Below, in pieces: positions 6,779-14,292 of a stretch of DNA of 29,302 bases. This DNA comes from Collinsella sp. UBA6357 (GTDB lineage Bacteria; Actinomycetota; Coriobacteriia; Coriobacteriales; Coriobacteriaceae), in NCBI GenBank assembly GCA_002437815.1, contig DJRP01000006.1, positions 69,871-99,172 of the forward strand, read 5' to 3'. Within the stretch, counting starts at the first letter, position 1; every line of letters begins with the position of its first letter. A program made the translations under genes and the position numbers. The notes below the pieces were generated by a model that did not search any database, was not told the DNA's origin, and worked only from the letters and a program-made list of their open reading frames with translations.

Positions 6779-8686
6779 CTACTGCTTAGGCATCAACGGA
6801 TTCTCGCGCGTAAGGACGTTCATGAACTCCTCACCCGTGATGGTCTCCTTCTTGTACAGGTAGCGCGCCAGCTCATGCAGCTTGAACTTGTTCTCCTTCA
6901 AGATCTGCATCGCCCTGGCATGGGCGTCCTCGATCAGCTTGGCGACCACGGCATCAACGCGCTCGGCCGTGCCGGGAGCGCAGGTAAGCGAGGTGTCCTG
7001 GTTGAGATAGGCGTTCTGGACGGTGCCGAGCGCCATCATACCGAACTCATCGGACATACCGAAACGCGTCACCATGTTGCGGGCGAGCTTGGTGGCCTGC
7101 TCGATGTCGTTGGCGGCACCAGTGGTCATCTCGCCAAAGATGAGCTCCTCGGCGGCACGTCCACCGCAATAGACCGCCAGCTTGTCGAGCACCTCCTGTT
7201 TGGTGGTAAGGAAGCGCTCGTCCTCCTCGACCTGCATGGTATAGCCCAACGCTCCGCTCGTGCGGGGCACGATCGTGATCTTGGTGACCGGAGCCGACTG
7301 CTTTTGGCGCGCGGCGACGATCGCGTGGCCGATCTCGTGATAGCTCACGACCTGCTTCTCGTGGTCGGAAAGCACCGTGGACTTGCGTTGCTGGCCGGCG
7401 ATAACGACCTCGACCGATTCCTCGAAATCGTCCTGGGTGGCGCGCTTGCGACCCTCGCGGACGGCGCGCAGGGCGCCCTCGTTGATGATATTGGCAAGGT
7501 CGGCACCCGAGGCGCCCGGCGTGGCGCGCGCGATGGCCGTGAGGTCGATCGGCGGCTGGGTCTTCACGTTTTTGGCATGAAGCTCAAGGATATTCTTGCG
7601 GCCGGTCAGGTCGGGCAGCTCGACGGGAATTCGGCGGTCGAAGCGCCCGGGGCGCAAAAGCGCCGGATCGAGGCTATCGGGGCGGTTGGTGGCAGCCAGA
7701 ACGACGATACCTTTATGATTGTCGAAGCCGTCCATCTCGGTCAGAAGCTGGTTCAGGGTCTGCTCGCGCTCGTCGTTACCCGAGAAGCCGCCACCGTCGC
7801 GCTTCTTGCCGATGGTGTCGATCTCGTCGATAAAGACGATGCACGGGGCCTTCTCTTTGGCCTGCTTGAACAGGTCGCGTACCTTGGCGGCGCCGCGACC
7901 GACGAACATCTCGACGAATTCCGAACCGGAAATGCTAAAGAACGGCACGCCGGCCTCGCCGGCAACTGCCTTGGCGAGCAGGGTCTTGCCGGTACCCGGA
8001 GGTCCCACCAGAAGGGCACCGCGCGGCAGTTTGGCACCAATCTCCTCATAACGCTGCGGCTTCTCAAGAAAGTCGACGACCTCCTTGAGGGACTCCTTGG
8101 CCTCTTCCTGGCCGGCAACGTCTTTGAAGGTGACGCCCACGTCTTTGGAAGCGATCACGCGCGCGCCCGACTTGCCCAGGCCGCCGCCCGCGCCGCCAAA
8201 GCCGCCACCGAAGTTCATGGACGGTCCGTCCTCGCCCATCGCCTTTTTCATGCGGCGGTTGAGCCACCAGCCGATCAGGAAGAAGATCACCATGGGCAAG
8301 ATAAGGGTGACCAGGTAATACGTCATCAGGCCCGAGTTCTTGTCGGGCACCACCGATTCGAGCGATGCGCCGGCATCGAGCACGCGATCGGTGAAGCCGG
8401 TATCGCTCGGCACACCCGTCGTCTTGTAGGCGATGCTATCGTCCTCGCCCTTCTTGGTGTAATAGATCGTATAGTCGTCCGTGTTGTACTGCACCTTGTC
8501 GACGCTCTTCTTGTCGAGCGCTTTGACAAAGGTGGAGTAATCGGTCTCCGTGATCTGCTGCGTCTGTCCGATATTGGGGAACAGGACGGTCGAGAGCACG
8601 AGGTAGACGACAAACGCGATAAGCACGTAGAGGATCATGTTCCTCCGGCGCTTGTGGTCATCCATCTCCATCTGCTTGAACTCCAT
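6779..8686 (-). CDS. ftsH: ATP-dependent zinc metalloprotease FtsH
   Basis: This membrane-anchored AAA+ protease degrades misfolded membrane proteins and short-lived regulators. Of 635 residues, two membrane segments (about 17-36 and 122-142) flank an extracytoplasmic domain. A Gly-rich linker is followed by Walker A GPPGTGKT (228-235), Walker B IVFIDE (283-288), the second region of homology with RPGRFDRR (345-352), and the zinc motif HEIGH (450-454, a variant of the usual HEAGH that still fits HExxH). A downstream Asp in NDIEQAT is the likely third ligand. The start is uncertain: the ATG at 8686 lacks a ribosome-binding site, whereas the in-frame ATG at 8671 has GGAG 9 nt upstream. It is divergent from the cobO-like gene. 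Confidence 0.97.
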   Translation of the reverse strand: MEFKQMEMDDHKRRRNMILYVLIAFVVYLVLSTVLFPNIGQTQQITETDYSTFVKALDKKSVDKVQYNTDDYTIYYTKKGEDDSIAYKTTGVPSDTGFTDRVLDAGASLESVVPDKNSGLMTYYLVTLILPMVIFFLIGWWLNRRMKKAMGEDGPSMNFGGGFGGAGGGLGKSGARVIASKDVGVTFKDVAGQEEAKESLKEVVDFLEKPQRYEEIGAKLPRGALLVGPPGTGKTLLAKAVAGEAGVPFFSISGSEFVEMFVGRGAAKVRDLFKQAKEKAPCIVFIDEIDTIGKKRDGGGFSGNDEREQTLNQLLTEMDGFDNHKGIVVLAATNRPDSLDPALLRPGRFDRRIPVELPDLTGRKNILELHAKNVKTQPPIDLTAIARATPGASGADLANIINEGALRAVREGRKRATQDDFEESVEVVIAGQQRKSTVLSDHEKQVVSYHEIGHAIVAARQKQSAPVTKITIVPRTSGALGYTMQVEEDERFLTTKQEVLDKLAVYCGGRAAEELIFGEMTTGAANDIEQATKLARNMVTRFGMSDEFGMMALGTVQNAYLNQDTSLTCAPGTAERVDAVVAKLIEDAHARAMQILKENKFKLHELARYLYKKETITGEEFMNVLTRENPLMPKQ

Positions 8687-8763
8687 CTATTGGGGTTGAT
8701 AATGTCTTCAAGGATACCCAACCGCGGGCACGATAAACCGCGGACGCACCCGAAAGGACAGAT

Positions 8764-9249
8764 ATGGCATCTCTGGAAGTTGGAAAAGTCCAGATATATA
8801 CCGGTGACGGCAAGGGAAAGACGACAGCCGCGCTGGGACTCGCCTTCCGCGCCATGGGATACGGACTCGATGTGTTGATGCTGCAGTTCGCCAAGAAGCT
8901 CCACTGCGCCGAGCATGACATGGCCGCGCGCACGGGTCTTGAGATCGTGCAGGCAACCCGCGACACGCCGGAGCAGTGTGCCCAGCAGATCATGGGGCTC
9001 GCACGCGAACGCATCGGTTCCGTGGACGTCCTGATCCTCGATGAGCTGGGCGAGGCCATGCGCCGCGGCTTTGTGACGCGCGCCGATATCGAGGCCCTTA
9101 TAGCCGCCAAGCCGGCAACGACCGAGTTGGTCCTCACGGGTCGGGGGCTGCTGCCGCTCGCAGACCTCGCCGACCTGGTGACCGAGATGCGCCCCATCAA
9201 GCACTACTTTGACGAAGGGCTCCTAGCCCGCCCCGGCATCGAATACTGA
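8764..9249 (+). CDS. cobO: CobO/BtuR-type corrinoid adenosyltransferase
   Basis: A 161-residue ATP:co(I)rrinoid adenosyltransferase of the CobA/CobO/BtuR type, which attaches the adenosyl group to cobalamin or its precursor. The N-terminal P-loop GDGKGKTT is at residues 14-21, a Walker-B-like LILDE lies in the middle, ELVLTGRG follows, and the C-terminal KHYFDEGLLARPGIEY closely matches the family's characteristic end. It is shorter than enterobacterial BtuR (about 195), mainly at the N-terminus, which is common in the group. AAAGGA lies about 6 nt before the ATG. No other cobalamin gene is nearby, so a salvage role is as likely as biosynthesis. The stop falls one base before the left end of the RAYT-remnant element. 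Confidence 0.88.
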   Translation: MASLEVGKVQIYTGDGKGKTTAALGLAFRAMGYGLDVLMLQFAKKLHCAEHDMAARTGLEIVQATRDTPEQCAQQIMGLARERIGSVDVLILDELGEAMRRGFVTRADIEALIAAKPATTELVLTGRGLLPLADLADLVTEMRPIKHYFDEGLLARPGIEY

Positions 9250-9250
9250 C

Positions 9251-9281
9251 CTGCAATTGGGGACGTAGCAAAACCGCAGGT
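9251..9281. repeat. Left terminal inverted repeat of the RAYT-remnant element
   Basis: A 31-bp sequence with core attggggacgtagcaaaac (9256-9274). It matches the reverse complement of 9868-9898 at 28 of 31 positions. It begins one base after the cobO-like stop codon. Confidence 0.9.
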
Positions 9282-9303
9282 GCGTCGAAAACGCAAACCG
9301 CTG

Positions 9304-9801
9304 TCACAGTTCCTGCATGGGCAGCCTCCAGCCCTTTGTCACGTTCTGGATAACCCATCGCCCAATACCGAGCAAACGCTCGATCTGCTTAACGGTGAGA
9401 CCCTCTCGGCGTAATGTGATCAGGATGCGGTCTCGCTCGGGTCGTGGAAGCGCCTTGACGTCATCCAGCAAAACAGGCGCGATCAGGCTACGCGCGACAT
9501 CAATACATTGCGAGTCAGAAACGAGCCAGCGCACTCCGCCCTCCAAAGGATACGCCCCCTCGCATTCGCGAAAATGATCCGCATAGCCCCGCGAACCGCC
9601 GATCAGCTCGAGAACCAATTCGGGATTGCAGAAGTCAAATGAATCGTAGCCCTTGATATAGGCAGAATAACTAGACCAACGATACGAATCAGCAGCTCCG
9701 TGCCCCGCCTTCACGGGATTCATGTGAATATAGTCTGCCAGAAGTATTGTCTGAATGTCAGTTTCAACGGAAACGCTGTGAAGCGAGCATACCGTTGCCA
9801 C
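9304..9801 (-). pseudogene. Truncated REP-associated tyrosine transposase (C-terminal part)
   Basis: An open frame of 165 codons from a GTG. The segment DYIHMNPVKAG...YRWSSYSAY is the diagnostic post-catalytic region of the Y1_Tnp/RAYT transposases (IS200/IS605-like relatives). The C-terminus (about 120-160, with GLTVKQIERLLGIGRWVIQNV) looks like the helix-turn-helix tail found on many of these proteins. The N-terminal half, with the HUH metal site and the catalytic Tyr, is absent. In frame upstream, the sequence stays open for only 12 more codons to a TGA at about 9838, and only 66 nt separate the GTG from the right inverted repeat. It is therefore a deletion derivative. Whether the remaining DNA-binding tail is expressed is unknown. 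Confidence 0.75.
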
Positions 9802-9867
9802 GGTGTAAAAACGTCTAACAGGCGCAAATCGCTGTCAGTCAACCTGTCACAAATCGCAGGTTAAAAA

Positions 9868-9898
9868 ACCTGTCGTTTTGCTACGTCCCCAATCGCAG
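9868..9898. repeat. Right terminal inverted repeat, overlapping the MATE gene end
   Basis: Reverse complement of the left repeat with 3 mismatches in 31. On the minus strand its first 18 bases encode the last five residues of the MATE protein (LRLGT) and its TAG stop at 9881-9883. Confidence 0.9.
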
Positions 9899-11233
9899 GC
9901 CGAGCCAGGTGCCGCGGTGGTGGTACCACACGAACAGGACCGCGGTGATGGTCCAGGTCACGGGATAGACCAGCAGCAACGTCTCGAGCGTATCGTTGAT
10001 CGGCACGGCGACAAACACCCAGACGATACGCAGCACGCACGTGCCAAAGAGCGTCAAAAGCATCGGTTGCATGCTCACACCGGCCCCGCGGATCGAGCCC
10101 GACGAGTTCTCGATAATCGAGAAGATGGCATAGAACGGCGCGATGAACCGGATGATCGTGGCGGTATAGGAAGCGATCGACGCGTCATCGATAAAGAGGT
10201 GCGAGAGCGGATCGACAAAGGCCATCAGCAGCAGAGATATCGCGCCGATCACGGAAAACGACAGCACGAGCGAGGTATGGTAGCCCCGGCGCATGCGATC
10301 ATAGTTGCGTGCGCCGAAATTTTGAGCCGAAAACGTGGTCATGGCAACGCCAAGCGCCTCGGTAACCATCCAGATGATGCCATCGAGCCGGCCCGACAGG
10401 CCCCAGGCCGTGGTGACATCGGCCCCAAAGGCATTGACGGCCACCTGGATGACGATGTTGCTCACGCTGTAGGCCGCCGACTGGATACCGAGCGGCAGGC
10501 CGCACGAGATCATGGAACGGCAGATCCTGCGGTCGATACCGAGACGGCGAAGATCGAGTCGCCAGGCGCCCTGCGCCTTCACGAGCCTCAGTACAATCAA
10601 CGACGCGTTGCTGCAGATGGTAAGGGCCGTGGCGATACCGCACCCGAGGGCCTCGAGATGCAAGACGGCGACAAAGACCAAATCGAGCACCACGTTGACC
10701 GCACAGCCCGAGGCGATGATAAGCGCCGGACCCCGCGTGTCGCCCACGGCTCGCAGAAGAGCCGTGCCCATATTAAGGACGACGGCTGCGAACATCGCCG
10801 CAAAATAGCAGCGTGTATAGGCCACGGCCTCAGCCAAAAGCCCAGGCGGCGTGTTCATGGCGATAAGCATGGGCTTGGCAAGGACGACGCCCGCGACCGA
10901 TAGCGCGATTCCGCCGACCAGGGCAAGCGTCATAGCCGTATGAATCGAGCGCGAAAGACGCTCATTATCGCGCTGACCGAAATACTGCCCCGTGATGACG
11001 GCACAGCCCGCACCGAGTCCGACACAAAACCCGACGCACAGCTCAGTCAGAACCATCGAAGCCTGAACGCCGCCCAGGGCCAACTTGCCGCCGAACTGCC
11101 CCACGATATAGGTACCGATAAGGGCATAGGCCTGCTGGAAAAACGAGCTGAAGAAAATCGGCACGCAAAGTGCGAGCAGCTGGCGCCATATGACACCTTG
11201 CGTCACATCGATCGATTCAGCGCGTGTTGCCAT
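9881..11233 (-). CDS. MATE-family multidrug/metabolite exporter
   Basis: A 450-residue polytopic membrane protein with about 12 hydrophobic helices and the two-lobed architecture of MATE (multi-antimicrobial extrusion) exporters, which use a sodium or proton gradient. Typical features are the N-terminal LLALCVPIFFSSFFQQAYALIGTYIVG-like first helix (residues about 19-45), VGLGAGCAVITGQYFGQRD (about 75-94), and the second-half counterpart VTTAWGLSGRLDG...ALGVAMTTFSAQNFGARN. The ATG has AAGGA 7 nt upstream. It is 41 nt downstream of the RNA methyltransferase gene, in the same direction. The final five codons and the stop lie in the inverted repeat of the neighbouring element, so the original C-terminus was probably slightly different. 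Substrate cannot be predicted. Confidence 0.92.
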   Translation of the reverse strand: MATRAESIDVTQGVIWRQLLALCVPIFFSSFFQQAYALIGTYIVGQFGGKLALGGVQASMVLTELCVGFCVGLGAGCAVITGQYFGQRDNERLSRSIHTAMTLALVGGIALSVAGVVLAKPMLIAMNTPPGLLAEAVAYTRCYFAAMFAAVVLNMGTALLRAVGDTRGPALIIASGCAVNVVLDLVFVAVLHLEALGCGIATALTICSNASLIVLRLVKAQGAWRLDLRRLGIDRRICRSMISCGLPLGIQSAAYSVSNIVIQVAVNAFGADVTTAWGLSGRLDGIIWMVTEALGVAMTTFSAQNFGARNYDRMRRGYHTSLVLSFSVIGAISLLLMAFVDPLSHLFIDDASIASYTATIIRFIAPFYAIFSIIENSSGSIRGAGVSMQPMLLTLFGTCVLRIVWVFVAVPINDTLETLLLVYPVTWTITAVLFVWYHHRGTWLGLRLGT

Positions 11234-11274
11234 GCAGTTCCTTTCCCTCGTTCAAAGCCATGCGCATCCACTCG

Positions 11275-12183
11275 TCAGTGGTACAGACCGGGTTGATAAT
11301 GGTACGCGTTGCTCATGTGCGGACACAACTGCCAAAACGCCACGGCGCTGGCGGCAGCAACGTTAAGCGAATCCACGCCGTGAGCCATCGGAATGCGGAT
11401 CGCGCGGTCGCAGCCCTTGATGGTTTTGACCTTAAGGCCCGCCCCCTCGGTTCCCATGAAAATCGCAAGGCGCTCGATCTGCAAAAGTGCGGGATCGTCG
11501 AGCGAGACGGAGTCGTCGGTCAACGCCATGGCGGCACACGTGAACCCGGCATCGTGCAGACAGGCGAGTCCGTCGTGCGGCCACACCCGTGCCTCGCTAC
11601 CGATACGCGTCCACGGCACCTGGAACACCGTTCCCATGCTCACGCGCACGGCACGACGGTAGAGCGGGTCGCAGCACGTGGGGCTCACCAAGATACCATC
11701 GACGTTGAGCGCCGCGGCCGAGCGAAAGATGGCACCGACGTTGGTGTGGTCCACGATGCCCTCGAGCACGCACACGCGCACCGGTCGATCCCCCGCCGCG
11801 TCGACCACACCGCGCAGAAACTCGTCAGCGGGAACCTGGCGGGGACGGCGAAACGCTGCCAGGGCGCCGCGCGTCACGTTGAAGCCCGTGAGCCGCTCCA
11901 TAAGATCCATCGAGGACCCAAAGACGGGAATATCCCGATCCGGCCAGCGTCGATCGATCTCCGCGAACATCGGAGCCATGCTCTCGAGCCACTTCTCCCC
12001 CATCAAAAAGCTCAGCGGCTCATAGCCCGCCCGCACGGCACGTTCGATCACCTTGGCGCTCTCGGCGATAAAAATGCCCTTTTGCGGCTCCAGGACACAG
12101 CGCAGCTCGCGTTCCGTGAGCTTGGTATAGACCGCCAGGCGCTCATCCTCGAGCGAATCGATATGCTGGACGCAAACACCCAT
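11275..12183 (-). CDS. TrmH/SpoU-family RNA 2'-O-methyltransferase
   Basis: A 302-residue SPOUT methyltransferase that should methylate a ribose in tRNA or rRNA using S-adenosylmethionine. The SpoU domain occupies about residues 134-285 and has the three motifs: HTNVGAIFRSAAAL (146-159, with catalytic-type Asn148 and Arg154), IFMGTEGAGL (241-250) and IPMAHGVDSLNVAAASAV (264-281), which form the trefoil knot. An N-terminal substrate-binding region precedes it. The ATG overlaps the stop of the flavodoxin gene (TAATG) and has no ribosome-binding site, so translation is likely coupled. The target nucleotide is not predictable by inspection. Confidence 0.9.
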   Translation of the reverse strand: MGVCVQHIDSLEDERLAVYTKLTERELRCVLEPQKGIFIAESAKVIERAVRAGYEPLSFLMGEKWLESMAPMFAEIDRRWPDRDIPVFGSSMDLMERLTGFNVTRGALAAFRRPRQVPADEFLRGVVDAAGDRPVRVCVLEGIVDHTNVGAIFRSAAALNVDGILVSPTCCDPLYRRAVRVSMGTVFQVPWTRIGSEARVWPHDGLACLHDAGFTCAAMALTDDSVSLDDPALLQIERLAIFMGTEGAGLKVKTIKGCDRAIRIPMAHGVDSLNVAAASAVAFWQLCPHMSNAYHYQPGLYH

Positions 12184-12767
12184 TAAAACTTGCCCGCGAT
12201 CTTCTTGGCGGTGCGTTTGATATTGGCCGTCAGACCGCCAGCGGGATGCTCGGCCTCGTACGCGCGGCGCTTAGCGCGCTTGTCGTATTCGGAAACGATG
12301 ATATCGCCGTACTCTTTCTCGAGCTTATCGAAAAACGCCACGGCGCCTTGAATCTCCTCGGCGGTCGGATGACCTTTCTGCACACCGCCCACCAGCTTGA
12401 AGGGCCCCCACGTGTCATAGCCCTCGCATCCGTAGACACCCATGAAGATCGCCTGCTTCATGCGGCAGATGCCGTCGATGTCCTTGCCGTACCACTTGTT
12501 CTTGCCGCCGTAGGTCATAAGGCCAAAAACCTTATCCTGCGGAGTGAGCACGTTGGACAGCACACGCGCCATGTCCTTGTCGATCTCGGAATAATAGATG
12601 CCCGTGGCCACGCCGATCAGATGGTACTCGGAAAGGTCGGGATATTCGTCTTTACCCAGCGCCTTGACGTCGAGCGTATCGACCTCGGGATGCGACTCGA
12701 CGATAGCGTCGACGAGCTTCTTGGTGTTCCCGTGGTGACGGGACGCGTACAGGATGATGGTTCTCAT
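12183..12767 (-). CDS. Flavodoxin-family protein
   Basis: A 194-residue flavodoxin-like protein expected to bind FMN and carry electrons. The N-terminus ILYASRHHGNTKK (residues 5-17) is the FMN phosphate-binding loop, followed by a Rossmann-like alternation with VATGIYY and GLMTYGGKNKWYG. The C-terminal tail (165-194) is rich in Lys and Arg. I chose the ATG at 12767 because it has GAAAGG 8 nt upstream and begins the conserved first strand; the open frame extends to 12839 but would run through a terminator hairpin. It is the first gene of a unit with the SpoU methyltransferase (one-base overlap) and the MATE exporter. Redox partner unknown. Confidence 0.85.
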   Translation of the reverse strand: MRTIILYASRHHGNTKKLVDAIVESHPEVDTLDVKALGKDEYPDLSEYHLIGVATGIYYSEIDKDMARVLSNVLTPQDKVFGLMTYGGKNKWYGKDIDGICRMKQAIFMGVYGCEGYDTWGPFKLVGGVQKGHPTAEEIQGAVAFFDKLEKEYGDIIVSEYDKRAKRRAYEAEHPAGGLTANIKRTAKKIAGKF

Positions 12768-12785
12768 GATGAGCCTTTCGAACAA

Positions 12786-12807
12786 GACGGGCCCCGCAGG
12801 GCCCGTC
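12786..12807 (-). terminator. Hairpin terminator after folA
   Basis: A perfect 9-bp stem (gacgggccc / gggcccgtc) with a 4-nt loop, followed on the minus strand by TTGTT. It separates folA from the flavodoxin gene. The T-run is weak but the stem is very stable. Confidence 0.7.
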
Positions 12808-12848
12808 GAATCATGCTGATTGCTATGGTACCCGTCCAAGCAGGCATG

Positions 12849-13379
12849 CTATCCCATGACTCGGTGATAGGTAACGAACTCAAAACCGACACCCGCATCG
12901 CCCTCGCCCTCGGCAACCTCGTCGGAGTCGGACACCGTTGTGATCCGCCAGGCGGGGTCGCAATCGAGATTGGGGAAAAACGTATCGGAGTTGCGCAGGC
13001 AATGGTTCTTAGTTACGACGGCCTCGCTGCAAAACGGCAAAAGCTGCTCGTAGACTTTGCCGCCGCCCACAACCCATACCTCTTCATCGTGGGCCACGGC
13101 TTCAAGCGCCTCGGCAACCGAATGGACCGTCTCGATACCCGGGCGCGCAAAGAGCGGATCGCGGGTGAGCACCACGTTACGTCGGTTCTTGAGCGGCCGA
13201 CCACCTGGGAAGCTCTCAAGCGTGCGCCGACCCATGAGCACCGTGTGGCCCGTGGTCTGTGCGACGAAATGACGCATATCTGCGCGATTGGCGACGACCA
13301 TGCCGCCGTCGGCCCCGATACCCCAGTCGTCGCACACGGCGACGATCGCCTTGAGGTTCGGACGAGGTTCGATATCCAT
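12849..13379 (-). CDS. folA: Dihydrofolate reductase
   Basis: A 176-residue NADPH-dependent enzyme that reduces dihydrofolate to tetrahydrofolate, regenerating the cofactor consumed by thymidylate synthase encoded just upstream. Visible motifs are AVCDDWGIG near the N-terminus (14-22), the acidic active-site residue in NRADMRHF (Asp35), VLMGRRTLESFPG (48-59) and VWVVGGGKVYEQLLP for NADPH binding. I chose the ATG at 13379, where GGGAG lies 5 nt upstream; a GTG two codons earlier would sit on the ribosome-binding site. That site overlaps the thyA stop codon (TAGGGAG), so thyA and folA are cotranscribed. A hairpin terminator follows. Confidence 0.95.
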   Translation of the reverse strand: MDIEPRPNLKAIVAVCDDWGIGADGGMVVANRADMRHFVAQTTGHTVLMGRRTLESFPGGRPLKNRRNVVLTRDPLFARPGIETVHSVAEALEAVAHDEEVWVVGGGKVYEQLLPFCSEAVVTKNHCLRNSDTFFPNLDCDPAWRITTVSDSDEVAEGEGDAGVGFEFVTYHRVMG

Positions 13380-13388
13380 AAGCACTCC

Positions 13389-14237
13389 CTAAACCGCGAT
13401 GGGTATATTGCGCACCTGCGGCCCGTGTTCGTAGCCCTCCACGATCAGGTCGTCGGTCGTGAACGCATAGAAGTCATGGACGTCGGGGTTGAGCGTGACC
13501 TTGGGCGCCGGGTACTGCGGACGTTCGATCAGCTCGCGCACGATATCGACATGACGGTCGTAGATGTGCGCGTCGGCGATCACGTGGAGCAGCTCACCCG
13601 GAATCATATCGACGGACTGCGCGACCATCATGAGCAGAATGGCGTATTGACAGACGTTCCAGTTATTGGCGGCAAGAATGTCCTGGCTTCGCTGGTTGAG
13701 CACCATGTTGAGCGTCGGCTTGGCATCTCCGGCGTGCTCGGTGACGTTATAGGTGCACGAATAGGCGCACGGGTACAGATGCATCTCGGAAAGGTCGCTG
13801 AACACGTAGGTGTTGGTCATAATGCGACGGCTGAACGGCGTATGCTTAAGGTCGAAGAGCACACGGTCCATCTGATCGAAATCGCCCTCGGGGTAGTGCG
13901 ACTTCTGGCCGATCTGATAACCGTAGGCCTTGCCGATGGAGCCGGACTCGTCGGCCCACTCATCCCAGATATGGCTCTTGAGGTCATGCACGTTATTGGA
14001 CTTTTTCTGGTAGATCCAGAGCACCTCGTCCATGGCGGACTTAAGCGCCGTCCGGCGCAGTGTGACGGCCGGAAACTCCTTGCGCAGGTCATAGCGAGCC
14101 ACGACACCAAAATTCTTGATGGTATAGGCGGGCGTGCCGTCCTCCCAATGCGGGCGAACTTTCTGCCCCTCGGTGGTGGTACCGTTCTCGAGGATGTCAC
14201 GACACATCTTGACGAACTGGACATCGGCTTGGCTCAT
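13389..14237 (-). CDS. thyA: Thymidylate synthase, divergent ThyA subfamily
   Basis: A 282-residue ThyA-fold enzyme that makes dTMP from dUMP with methylenetetrahydrofolate. Arg137-Arg138 (FSRRIM) fit the phosphate-binding arginines, QRSQD is at 182-186, and the C-terminal DAHIYDRH (222-229) is typical. The catalytic loop reads LYPCAYSC with Cys157, where classical ThyA has PPCHxxxQF, and the region after QRSQD is ILAANNWNV instead of the LGxPFNI type. This places it in a divergent branch, but all core catalytic elements seem present. The ATG has GGAGG 7 nt upstream. folA follows with a 9-nt gap. A REP-like repeat separates it from ffh. Confidence 0.9.
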   Translation of the reverse strand: MSQADVQFVKMCRDILENGTTTEGQKVRPHWEDGTPAYTIKNFGVVARYDLRKEFPAVTLRRTALKSAMDEVLWIYQKKSNNVHDLKSHIWDEWADESGSIGKAYGYQIGQKSHYPEGDFDQMDRVLFDLKHTPFSRRIMTNTYVFSDLSEMHLYPCAYSCTYNVTEHAGDAKPTLNMVLNQRSQDILAANNWNVCQYAILLMMVAQSVDMIPGELLHVIADAHIYDRHVDIVRELIERPQYPAPKVTLNPDVHDFYAFTTDDLIVEGYEHGPQVRNIPIAV

Positions 14238-14254
14238 TCATCTACCTCCAAAAT

Positions 14255-14283
14255 GATCCCTTTGCCCCTGGCACTTTGGGATC
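14255..14283. repeat. Second copy of the REP-like sequence, between ffh and thyA
   Basis: The 18-bp segment 14264-14281 (gcccctggcactttggga) is the exact reverse complement of positions 1-18. Here outer bases give a GATCCC / GGGATC stem of 6 bp, but the inner AAAG arm has become TTTG, so the palindrome is imperfect. It may act as a weak terminator or mRNA-stabilising hairpin after ffh. Confidence 0.6.
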
Positions 14284-14292
14284 AAAGCTGCG

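Larger units (their letters stand above)
9251..9898. mobile_element. Degenerate REP-associated (RAYT) transposase element
   Basis: A 648-bp unit bounded by 31-bp inverted repeats and holding the C-terminal part of a Y1/REP-type transposase. Small hairpins lie just inside both ends: tgcgt/acgca at 9281-9295, and caggtt/aacctg at 9857-9872 with a 4-nt loop, reminiscent of REP palindromes. The catalytic HUH and Tyr region is missing, so it cannot move by itself. Its right end lies inside the 3' end of the MATE gene. Confidence 0.7.

Noticed and set aside
8687..8763. Sigma-70 promoters for ftsH and cobO in the divergent gap
   Set aside because: No -35/-10 pair with acceptable spacing could be found on either strand by eye; only the gap itself and the paired boxes are reported.
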